A DNA stretch of 64,000 nt. Origin: Aminobacter aminovorans. GTDB lineage: Bacteria; Pseudomonadota; Alphaproteobacteria; Rhizobiales; Rhizobiaceae. Positions 53,584 to 61,048 of the stretch are shown here, piece by piece; position 1 is the stretch's first letter, and the number at the start of each line of letters is the position of its first letter. The DNA is taken from contig NZ_UFSM01000001.1 in the NCBI RefSeq assembly GCF_900445235.1, forward strand, positions 4,789,501-4,853,500, written 5' to 3'. The notes beneath the pieces were generated by a model. That model ran no database searches, was not told the DNA's origin, and worked only from the letters and a program-made list of their open reading frames with translations. A program made the translations under genes and the position numbers.

Positions 53584-54246
53584 TCACCGCCACAGGCGCG
53601 CATGCAGGGACAGTTCGTCGCGCGCCTGCTCCAGCGCCTCGGGCGAAGCATCCGCCCATTCGGTGAGCCGCCGCCGGATCGATGCAACCGCGTCGCCGAA
53701 ATCCCAATCCGCAGGCACGCACTCGAAGAACGACCGCGAAATCCACGCACCGGTGGCGCCGAGGCGTGCATATTGGGCAAGCACCAGATTAGGGGAAACG
53801 GGGAGCGACACATCATCGACACGACCGACGCCGCCGATCGAGAAGGGTAGCTTCGCTGCCCGGACCTCGCGCGCCACCGCATCCATCAGCGGCGAGACCA
53901 GCACCTCGAAATGATTGCGCACGCCGAGTTCAAGGCGCAGATCGTTGAGACCGACCATGACCTCGCAGACACCCGGGACGGCCAGTATTTCGCGAATTCG
54001 GACCAGCGCCGACGCGGTCTCGACGAGGATCATCACCGCTGCGCGCCCGTCAACGAGGCGGACGAAGGTCTCGACCTCGCCCGCCGTACGGAAATACGGC
54101 AGCATCAGCACTTGTGCGCCATGGCCCAGCACAGTCTCGATTTCGGCCGTGGTGCCCGCATTGACCGGATTGACGCGCACGAAGAGTTCCGCCCGCCGAA
54201 GCGAGGCCGCCACAACGGCCAGATCTTCGGTCGTGTGTCCTGACAA
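53584..54246 (-). pseudogene. HpcH/HpaI-type aldolase gene lacking its 5' end
   Basis: The readable frame encodes most of an HpcH/HpaI aldolase/citrate-lyase family TIM barrel: ELFVRVNPVNAG, EVLMLPYF-type QVLMLPYFRTAGEVETFV, MILVETASALVRI and CEVMVGLNDLRLELG. The first start codon is TTG 54246. Upstream, in the same frame, homology continues (ELGKAERQAGQKTR) to about 54290, but there is no start codon before a TAA at 54349-54351. About 25 N-terminal residues with the first barrel strand are missing. It is probably a decayed gene; production from TTG would give an incomplete barrel. Confidence 0.62.
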
Positions 54247-54596
54247 CCGCGTCTTCTGGCCCGCCTGGCGTTCAGCCTTGCCCAGCTCGACAGATGCGGG
54301 CCGACCGGCAACGCCTGCCGCTTTCGGTCGTCCACTATCACAACGTCTTTACCAAGGCACGGGCACGCAATCCGCTCCTCAATGGATCGACGAATGTTCC
54401 CGCGGATTTCCTGATCTGGCTCGAAGGCAAGGCCGAAAGCCTCGCTTGCGGCAACGGGGTCGAAGGCAATAGGGCAGGCGTCAGAAGGACGTCGGCAGCC
54501 CGCCGTACAACACGTCAATCCATCGATCTAATTGACCCCGGGGAAACATCAGCGACTATAGCACTGGGGTAGATCAGACAGCGGGCGGTGTAGATC
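54247..54596. other. 350-bp gap, decayed sequence upstream of the aldolase
   Basis: The first 100 bp (to about 54348) continue the aldolase frame without a start. The rest has no supported gene. A minus-strand open frame at 54105-54518 overlaps the aldolase and has no recognised homology. Likely remnants of rearranged genes. Confidence 0.4.
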
Positions 54597-54815
54597 ATGG
54601 CAATTCAAGTGTCCTATTCGCGGCGGGAAGTGCGGGAAGAGTTGCTGCACCGGCGCGAAACTTATTTCGCATTACAAAAAATCCTCTCACAGTCGGCACG
54701 CGAGGAAGAAGAAGGCGGCAACATGGAATGTATCCATTGCCACCATCGCTTCAATGGCGTCACCGCAGCTGCTTGGAAGTTTGGCCTCTGCGACGATTGC
54801 CTGCATCACGACTGA
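54597..54815 (+). CDS. 72-residue protein with a zinc-ribbon-like CxxC pair
   Basis: A small open frame. The first 42 residues are charged and helical (SYSRREVREELLHRRETYFALQK), ending in a Glu-rich run. The last 30 residues (from M43) read ECIHCHHRFNGVTAAAWKFGLCDDCLHHD, with C-x2-C and C-x2-C 15 residues apart, a typical zinc-ribbon spacing. A separate start at M43, with GAAGGCGG upstream, would give the ribbon alone. No family is recognised; moderately likely to be real because of the cysteine pattern. Confidence 0.5.
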   Translation: MAIQVSYSRREVREELLHRRETYFALQKILSQSAREEEEGGNMECIHCHHRFNGVTAAAWKFGLCDDCLHHD

Positions 54816-55084
54816 CTGTCTGCGATTACACGGCTCTTGGTGGGCACCGGGCGTACTTTCCCAGCCACAGATTGTCAGCCGGAGAGCCGACTGTCCGACG
54901 ATCCGGCAAACGGCGCATGCTATGGCGGCAGGCCGTGCCCGATACGCCGGCTGCCCCACGCGCATATTTCGGGGCAATTCCAAACGTGCCTTGACCCTGC
55001 ATTAGAAACTGCGCAACCTCGCCCGAAAATGGAGGAGGCGGCTCTGTCGTTACGAAACGGTCCGGGTCGCAACGGGGAGCATAT

Positions 55085-56008
55085 ATGTCCGACCAGATCG
55101 CGGCACAGGCCGCCACGTCCGCTGTCGCGCGCCAGCCGCTCTTGGCCCGTATCGACTGGCTCAATGTCAGCGGCCTGGCCTTCTATCATCTGGTGGCACT
55201 CTATGCCCTCTTGCCCTGGTTCTTCAGCTGGACCGGCGTCATCCTCTGCATCGCCGGCATCTACGTCTTCGGCACGCTCGGCATCAATCTCTGCTACCAC
55301 AGGCTCCTCACCCACCGCGGTTTCACCTGCCCGAAATGGCTGGAGCATGGGCTAGCGATCATCGCCGTCTGCGCCTTTCAGGACACGCCGGCGCGCTGGG
55401 TGGCCGTGCATCGCCGACATCACGAGCATGCCGACGAAGAGCCCGACCCGCACAGCCCGATCGTCACCTTCCTGTGGGCCCATGTCGGCTGGCTGCTGGT
55501 CAAATCGCCCGACATGGAGCGCATGCAGATCTACGGCCGCTACGCCAAGGACATCGTCCGCGACCCGTTCTACCGCAAGCTCGACAAGCCGCATGTCTAT
55601 CTCGGCATCATCCTGGCGTCCTGGGTGGCGTTTTTCGGCGGCGGCGTCGTCGCAAGCCTGATTGCCGGCGGCACGACGGACGAAGCCATGCAGTTCGGCC
55701 TCAGCCTGCTCGTCTGGGGCGTGTTCCTGCGCACCGTGATTACCTGGCACATCACCTGGTCGGTCAATTCGGTGACCCATGTCTGGGGCTACCGCAACTA
55801 TGAGACCTCCGACGACAGCACCAACAATGTCATCGTCGGCCTGCTCAGCAATGGTGAGGGCTGGCACAACAATCACCACGCCGACCCGCGCTCGGCGCGC
55901 CATGGCCATCACTGGTGGGAATTCGACGTCACCTACCTGACCATCAGGCTTCTGGGCGTGCTCGGGCTGGCGACCAAGATCGCCGAACCGCGGAAGCACG
56001 GCCACTAG
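55085..56008 (+). CDS. Acyl-CoA/fatty-acid desaturase
   Basis: A 307-residue membrane di-iron desaturase. The three histidine boxes are HRLLTH (72-77), HRRHH (109-113) and HNNHH (261-265), in the spacing of Delta9-type enzymes. Hydrophobic segments lie at about 30-68, 86-98, 178-200 and 208-232. It inserts a cis double bond in acyl chains and would adjust membrane fluidity or feed polysaccharide lipids. It is a single gene. The C-terminal HHWWEFDVTYLTIRLLGVLGLA matches the bacterial type. Confidence 0.92.
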   Translation: MSDQIAAQAATSAVARQPLLARIDWLNVSGLAFYHLVALYALLPWFFSWTGVILCIAGIYVFGTLGINLCYHRLLTHRGFTCPKWLEHGLAIIAVCAFQDTPARWVAVHRRHHEHADEEPDPHSPIVTFLWAHVGWLLVKSPDMERMQIYGRYAKDIVRDPFYRKLDKPHVYLGIILASWVAFFGGGVVASLIAGGTTDEAMQFGLSLLVWGVFLRTVITWHITWSVNSVTHVWGYRNYETSDDSTNNVIVGLLSNGEGWHNNHHADPRSARHGHHWWEFDVTYLTIRLLGVLGLATKIAEPRKHGH

Positions 56009-56098
56009 CGGCACCGGAAATTTCCGGCAGGGCATGAAACCAAATCGCCGGCGAAGCTGTGCTTGCCGGCGATATCAGGAACGTCTCTGGCGACTTCG

Positions 56099-56353
56099 CT
56101 AGGCCTGTTTCACCAACCGCAGCAGCACCAGCAGGATCACCGCGCCGATAGTGGCGTGGATGATGGCGGCGACGATGCCGGAGCCGAGGCTGATGCCGAT
56201 CGCCGGAAACAGCCAGCCGGCGATCAGCGCCCCGACGATGCCGACGACGATGTTGCCGATCAGGCCGAAGCCATAGCCCTTGACCAACTGGCCTGCGAGC
56301 CAGCCGGCAACGGCGCCGATGATCAGGAAGACGAGCAAGCTTTCGATACCCAT
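56099..56353 (-). CDS. GlsB/YeaQ/YmgE-family small membrane protein
   Basis: An 84-residue protein with three membrane helices and glycine zippers (GAVAGWLAGQLVKGYGFGLIGNIVVGIVGALIAGW). This is the transglycosylase-associated/YeaQ-YmgE family, linked to general stress response; molecular function unknown. ATG 56353 gives the family start MGIESLLVFLIIG. It is single and convergent with the desaturase. Confidence 0.88.
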   Translation of the reverse strand: MGIESLLVFLIIGAVAGWLAGQLVKGYGFGLIGNIVVGIVGALIAGWLFPAIGISLGSGIVAAIIHATIGAVILLVLLRLVKQA

Positions 56354-56523
56354 GTGGTCTCTCCAGGTTCTGGCGCATCGGCCGGAGCGCGTCACGAGAC
56401 ACGATGCGCAGTTGCAACGACTAGCGCATGATCGAAAGCAGGCACCGATTGCCGGTCAGATCATGCTCGAAAAGCAGGCTGGGGACGGGCCGACCAGTCG
56501 ACCCGCCGTGGAAATGCCGCCCG

Positions 56524-56712
56524 TCAGGTGACCGCAGTGGTCTGATCGTCCACCGAGGCAGCGGGCGTATTTTTCTTGATCGACTCGATCGCCTTCAGCG
56601 CCGATGCCTTGGCGGCATAGCCTTCCGAGCTGAACATCACCTCGCCATTGGAAGCCCTGAAGCGGAACCGAAACTCGCCGCCCTTGTCCTTGTAGACCTC
56701 GAATTTGTACAT
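56524..56712 (-). CDS. DUF1508 (YegP-like) protein
   Basis: A 62-residue protein with one DUF1508 repeat: MYKFEVYKDKGGEFRFRFRASNGEVMFSSEGYAAKASALKAIESIKKN. Enteric YegP has two repeats; single-repeat forms are common in alphaproteobacteria. It forms a small beta-sheet/helix unit of unknown function. It is a single gene. Confidence 0.88.
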   Translation of the reverse strand: MYKFEVYKDKGGEFRFRFRASNGEVMFSSEGYAAKASALKAIESIKKNTPAASVDDQTTAVT

Positions 56713-56866
56713 CGCATTTCCCCGTATGTGCCGATCCGCGACTCACGCCGCTGGCGAATCGTCGCACGGCAGCAATTGAAGGAAAAGCGTGAAGCGTTTT
56801 TCCGTCCTGCCGATGCGCAGAGCAACCTGCCTCGACCGCGACAGCGACGGGCAGGCCCAAGCGATC

Positions 56867-57370
56867 TCAGGCGTCGCGATCGGTCAAGCAGATGTGGCAG
56901 CAGCCGGAGCCGTGGCCAGGCGTCCAGGTGACGTTGTCAAAGCGGATGCCTGTCGCCTCGAACAGGCCACGATCGAAGGCGCCGGCGATCCGGCACAAGG
57001 TCGCCAGCCTGTCGTCGCCTACGCCTGCCCCCACCCAGGCATCTTTCAGTGGGCAACGCTTGACCTTGAAGGCGATGTGCTGGTCGCTGCGCTCGACATC
57101 TGTCGGGTACATCCGCCCGCCATCGGGGCTGACGGCCAGGAAGGCCTCGCCGATGGCACGCGCATCGTTTGGCCCGAAGCTGGAGAAAGCCAGCACGGCA
57201 ACCTCGCGGCCGCGCTTCTCGATCGCCCGCACCAGGATCTCCTCCGCCTTGGCGTCGCCAAGCTCGACGGCAAGCTCGTCCAGCATCAGACGGTAGAGGT
57301 CGGCGCGGTTGCGGAAGGCGGAATCGAGCTCTGCGGCAAGTTTCTCGGCCCGTATGGCATGTTCGGTCAC
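56867..57370 (-). CDS. L-2-amino-thiazoline-4-carboxylate hydrolase-family protein
   Basis: A 167-residue protein with a helical N-terminal half and a C-terminal GHGSGCCHICLTD segment; the pattern of the whole matches the ATC_hydrolase family (PF14196-like), whose founding members open L-ATC to S- or N-carbamoyl-cysteine on the way to cysteine. The cysteine pair in GCCHIC is likely catalytic or metal-binding. Its start overlaps the stop of the last ABC ATPase by 4 bp, so it is the final gene of the importer operon and may process the imported compound. The substrate need not be ATC. Confidence 0.8.
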   Translation of the reverse strand: MTEHAIRAEKLAAELDSAFRNRADLYRLMLDELAVELGDAKAEEILVRAIEKRGREVAVLAFSSFGPNDARAIGEAFLAVSPDGGRMYPTDVERSDQHIAFKVKRCPLKDAWVGAGVGDDRLATLCRIAGAFDRGLFEATGIRFDNVTWTPGHGSGCCHICLTDRDA

Positions 57371-58173
57371 GAAACGGTCTCCTTGAAAGCAGGCAGTCCT
57401 GGGAAGACAGGCAGTTCCGGCGTGGCCGCCACCAGAGCGCGGCCCGTGGACGAGGCCGGGCTGGCGATAACGGTAGCAGCGTCGCCGTGCTCGACGATGC
57501 GGCCGCCATCCATGATGGCAATGCGGCGGGCCATGGCGCGCACCGTGCCCAGATCATGCGAGATGAAGAGATAGGCAACGCCCTCATCCCTTTGCAGTTC
57601 GGCAAGCAGACCGAGAATGTCGGCGCGTACCAGCACATCGAGTGCCGACACCGCCTCGTCGAGCACGATCAGCGCTGGCCTGGTGGAAAGCGCGCGCGCA
57701 ATCGCCAAGCGCTGGCGCTGGCCGCCCGAAATCTCGTGCACGCGGCGGCCGGCCAGCTCGGCAGCGAGGCCGACACGTTCCAGCAATGCTGCAATCGCCT
57801 TTGGCCGATCGGCGCGCCCGACAATGCCATGGATGCGCAGCGGATCGTCGATCAGGCGAGCCACCGTGGCGCGCGGATTGAAGGCGGCCAGCGGATCCTG
57901 GAACACCATCTGCAGCTTCGTCCGCGTTGCCCTGAGAGCAGCACCACGCAATCCAAGCAGTTCCTCACCGTTGAAGCGGATGCTGCCGGCATCAGGCTCG
58001 ACCAGCCGCAGCAGGATGCGCGCTACCGTCGACTTGCCCGAGCCGGAGGGGCCGACCAGCGCCAGTGTCTCGCCTGGGGCGATCTCGAAGGAAACACCGT
58101 CGAGCGCAGCGAACTCCCTGTCGCCGCGCCGGTAGCGTTTCGACAACCCTTCAACCCGTAGCAGCGCGCTCAT
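57367..58173 (-). CDS. Peptide-type ABC transporter ATPase (DppF-like)
   Basis: A 268-residue cytosolic ATPase. Walker A is GPSGSGKST (about 38-46), the signature is EISGGQRQRL, and Walker B is LIVLDEAVSALD. Family details such as VFQDPLAAFNPRATV place it in the oligopeptide/nickel subgroup. It pairs with the preceding ATPase. Both ends overlap neighbouring genes by 4 bp. Confidence 0.92.
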   Translation of the reverse strand: MSALLRVEGLSKRYRRGDREFAALDGVSFEIAPGETLALVGPSGSGKSTVARILLRLVEPDAGSIRFNGEELLGLRGAALRATRTKLQMVFQDPLAAFNPRATVARLIDDPLRIHGIVGRADRPKAIAALLERVGLAAELAGRRVHEISGGQRQRLAIARALSTRPALIVLDEAVSALDVLVRADILGLLAELQRDEGVAYLFISHDLGTVRAMARRIAIMDGGRIVEHGDAATVIASPASSTGRALVAATPELPVFPGLPAFKETVS

Positions 58174-58946
58174 ATGGCTGCACCCGCATGGGCATCCAGC
58201 CCCAGATGTGCGGCCAGCAGCGCACGGCTGTAGTCGCTCCGAGGCCGCGACAGCAGTTCAGCCGTCGCAGCCATCTCGACCATGCGGCCATTGCGGAAAA
58301 CGGAGATGCGGTCGGCGAGGTTGGCGGCAAGGGCGATGTCATGGCTGACGAACAGCAGCGCCATGCCGTCCTCGGACACCAGCGCACGAATCAACGCCAC
58401 GATGTCGGCCTGGACGATAGTGTCGAGCGCGCTCGTCGCCTCGTCGGCGATCAACAGTTTCGGGCGGGCCGCAATCGCCGCAGCAATTGCCACGCGCTGT
58501 TTCTGCCCGCCCGACAGCTGGTGTGGATAGGCCTGCGCCAGCGCCGCCGGCTCAGGCAGCTTCACCCTGTCGAGAAGCTCAACCGCCAGCCGCCGTGCTG
58601 CGCGCCAGTCCATGTCGAGATTGGCGAGTGCCACTTCGGCGACCTGGTCGCCAACCGACATGACAGGATCGAGGCTCGACGCCGGGTCCTGGAAGACGAA
58701 GCCGACATCGCGGCCGTTGCGCGCCGGATGGTCGAGCCCCGGCCATGCGACCGTGCCAGCAATCGCCGCCGTATGCGGCAGCAGCCCGGCAACGGCCCGT
58801 GCCAAGGTGCTTTTGCCGGAGCCGCTTTCGCCGATGATGGCCAGCCGTTCACCGGCGGCGAGGTCGAGGTCGACACCTTCCAGCGCCGGCGCCACGGCTA
58901 CCCTGTAGCGCACCCCCAGCCCACGCAGTTCAAGCAGCGGTTTCAT
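58170..58946 (-). CDS. Peptide-type ABC transporter ATPase (DppD-like)
   Basis: A 258-residue ATPase. Walker A is GESGSGKST (about 38-46), the signature is LSGGQKQRV, and Walker B is LLIADEATSALD. The FVFQDPASSLDPVMSVGDQ segment matches the DppD subgroup. It ends in GLDAHAGAAI and is shorter than typical DppD, lacking part of the C-terminal oligopeptide domain. It overlaps the neighbouring permease and ATPase genes by 4 bp. Confidence 0.92.
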   Translation of the reverse strand: MKPLLELRGLGVRYRVAVAPALEGVDLDLAAGERLAIIGESGSGKSTLARAVAGLLPHTAAIAGTVAWPGLDHPARNGRDVGFVFQDPASSLDPVMSVGDQVAEVALANLDMDWRAARRLAVELLDRVKLPEPAALAQAYPHQLSGGQKQRVAIAAAIAARPKLLIADEATSALDTIVQADIVALIRALVSEDGMALLFVSHDIALAANLADRISVFRNGRMVEMAATAELLSRPRSDYSRALLAAHLGLDAHAGAAI

Positions 58947-59770
58947 GCCTGCCCCTCGCGCGCCGCCGTGCCTTCGACCACGCCCTCGCCGGCCAGGTAG
59001 ACGCCAAGCACAGCCAGCACCAATGCGATGCCGGGGATGACGGAGAGGTAGGGGGCGGAGCGAAGCACCGCCCTGCCCTCCGCGATCATGCCACCCCAGG
59101 TGACGCGGTTGGGATCGCCAAGGCCGAGGAAGGACAGTGCCGCCTCAGTCAGGATGGCTGCGGCCACGATCACCGACGACAGCGCCAAAACCTGTGGCAG
59201 CGCGTTGGGCAGCACCTCGCGGAAGGCGATCTCGACCGGATGCATGCCTATGACCCGCGCCGAGGCGACATAGTCGCGCTCGCGGATGGACAGCACCTCG
59301 GCGCGGGCGATGCGTGCCGGCCCGGTCCAGGCGCTCAGCGCAATCGCCGCGACCACCACGCCGAGCGACGGCCCGACGACGCTGACAAGGGCGAGCGACA
59401 ACAGGAAGCCTGGCACGGTCTGGAAGGCGTCGGTGATACGCATCAGCACCTCGTCGACCAACCCGCCGGCAAAGCCGGCCACAGTGCCCAGGATGCTGCC
59501 GACGAGGATCGCGGCGGCAGTTGCGGCGAGCCCGACGGCGAGCGACGTGCGCGCACCATGGAACAGCCCGGCCAGCACGTCGCGACCGAGCCTATCGGTG
59601 CCCAACGGCAGCGCCCAATCCTGGAAAGGCCGCAGCAAGGGCTGACCGGCAATCGCCAGAGGGTCGCCGGGGAACAGCATGGGCGCGGCCAGTGCCATCA
59701 GGCCAAGCAATCCGAGGATGGCAAAACCGGCAACGGCTTCGGGCGTGCGGAACAGGCGACGCGCACTCAT
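58943..59770 (-). CDS. Peptide-type ABC transporter permease (DppC-like)
   Basis: A 275-residue inner-membrane permease with about six helices. It has the LGTDRLGRDVLAGLFHGARTSLAVGL segment and the cytoplasmic EAA-type loop ASARVIGMHPVEIAFREVLPNALPQ. It forms a heterodimer with the other permease of the operon. The last residues of the gene overlap the DppD-type gene by 4 bp. Confidence 0.92.
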   Translation of the reverse strand: MSARRLFRTPEAVAGFAILGLLGLMALAAPMLFPGDPLAIAGQPLLRPFQDWALPLGTDRLGRDVLAGLFHGARTSLAVGLAATAAAILVGSILGTVAGFAGGLVDEVLMRITDAFQTVPGFLLSLALVSVVGPSLGVVVAAIALSAWTGPARIARAEVLSIRERDYVASARVIGMHPVEIAFREVLPNALPQVLALSSVIVAAAILTEAALSFLGLGDPNRVTWGGMIAEGRAVLRSAPYLSVIPGIALVLAVLGVYLAGEGVVEGTAAREGQA

Positions 59771-60753
59771 GCATTCGCCTCGCTGGCGCCGACGCGCGGG
59801 TCGAGCGCGACATAGGCGATGTCGACAAGCAGGTTGATGACGATCACCAGCACAGCGCTGACCAGGATGATGCCGATCAGCAGCGGCGTGTCACGCGAGC
59901 CCACCGCCTCCTGCGCCAACCGGCCGAGGCCCGGCACCGAAAAGACGCTTTCGATCACCACGCTGCCGCCCAGCATCTGCGCCGACTGCAGGCCGAGCAT
60001 GGTGACCAGTGGCAAGAGCGCGTTTCGCGCGACATGGCTCAGCACGATGCGCCGGCGCGGGATGCCACGGGCGCGTGCAGCGAGCGTGAAGTCCATGCGC
60101 CAGACCTCGGCCATGCCGGCCCGCATCATTCTGAGATAGAGCGCGAGATAGATCAGGCCGAGGCTCGTCACCGGCAGCACCATATGCCAGGCGACATCGA
60201 GGGCGCGAGCAAAGCCTGTCTTGCCGGATGCTATCGTCTCCATGCCCGACAGCGGCAGCCAGCGCAGCTCGACCGAGAAGACGATGGTCAGCACCAGCGC
60301 CAGCCAGAAGCCGGGCACGGCATAAAGCGCCAGCGAGCCGATCGACAGCAGCCGGTCGCGGGCGCTGCCCGGCCGCGCGCCGGCAAGAATGCCGAGTGCG
60401 GTGCCAAGCGCGAAGGACAGTGCCGTTGCCGCCCCCATCAAAAGCAGCGTGTTCGGCAGCCGCTCCAGCACAACATCCAGAACCGGCCGGGAGAAAGCGA
60501 CCGAGTGGCCGAGGTCGAGATGCAGCAGCGCCCAGAGATAGGCGGCAAGCCGGGTCATCGGCGAGGCGTCGAGCCCCCAGCTCTGGCGCAAAGCCTCGAT
60601 CATGCCGGCGTCACCGCCGACGGAGGCAACATAAGCGTCAACCGCATCGCCGGGCGCGGCTTCAAGCAACAGGAAAGAACCTACAACCACGATCAGCAGC
60701 ACCGGAATGCTGCCGATCAATCGGCGTCTCAGCAGGCGCAAGGCGCGGGTCAT
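59767..60753 (-). CDS. Peptide-type ABC transporter permease (DppB-like)
   Basis: A 328-residue permease starting MTRALRLLRRRLIGSIPVLL. The DppB-type start helix is followed by an extracytoplasmic loop with GDAVDAYVASVGG and a GMEWGHSVAFSRPV-type LDLGHSVAFSRPVLDVVLERLPNTLLL. The EAA loop reads ARARGIPRRRIVLSHVARNALLPLVTML. ATG 60753 is the family start; the frame opens earlier at 60798. A palindromic element separates it from the binding-protein gene. Confidence 0.9.
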   Translation of the reverse strand: MTRALRLLRRRLIGSIPVLLIVVVGSFLLLEAAPGDAVDAYVASVGGDAGMIEALRQSWGLDASPMTRLAAYLWALLHLDLGHSVAFSRPVLDVVLERLPNTLLLMGAATALSFALGTALGILAGARPGSARDRLLSIGSLALYAVPGFWLALVLTIVFSVELRWLPLSGMETIASGKTGFARALDVAWHMVLPVTSLGLIYLALYLRMMRAGMAEVWRMDFTLAARARGIPRRRIVLSHVARNALLPLVTMLGLQSAQMLGGSVVIESVFSVPGLGRLAQEAVGSRDTPLLIGIILVSAVLVIVINLLVDIAYVALDPRVGASEANA

Positions 60754-60822
60754 GCGCGTCTCATCTTCGTCAGGTATGGGACGGAAATGGCCGGGCATGA
60801 CAGGAGGTGTTGCGGCCCAGTC

Positions 60823-60984
60823 GCTCCCCTCTGGCCTGCGGGCGATCTTCCCCTCAAGGGGGAAGATCGGTAGTCATCGGCGCAACCACTTTGCTTCACC
60901 GTTGCAGGCGCACGCGAATGCGCCCGCAACGGCCAATCTTCCCCCTTGAGGGGGAGATGTCCGGCAGGACAAAGGGGGGCAACG
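60823..60984. repeat. RIME-like palindromic intergenic element, copy 2
   Basis: A 162-bp element with terminal inverted repeats of about 48 bp (60823-60870 and 60933-60984). The inner hairpins ATCTTCCCC/GGGGGAAGAT resemble those of copy 1 at 45963-46120, as does the outer block (GGCCTGC/CTGCCGG ... CCCCTC). Its middle has its own hairpin (GTTGCAGGCGCA with TGCGCCCGCAAC, 60901-60930). It sits inside the importer operon, between the binding-protein and first permease genes. Confidence 0.75.
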
Positions 60985-61048
60985 TAGGGCACCACAAATG
61001 CGATGGGCATGCTCAATAACGGATCATCATCCAGCTCAGACGATGATG

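Noticed and set aside
54105..54518. Minus-strand open frame of 137 codons overlapping the aldolase
   Set aside because: It shares most of its 3' half with the aldolase in another frame, and its unique part has no recognised family or ribosome-binding site.
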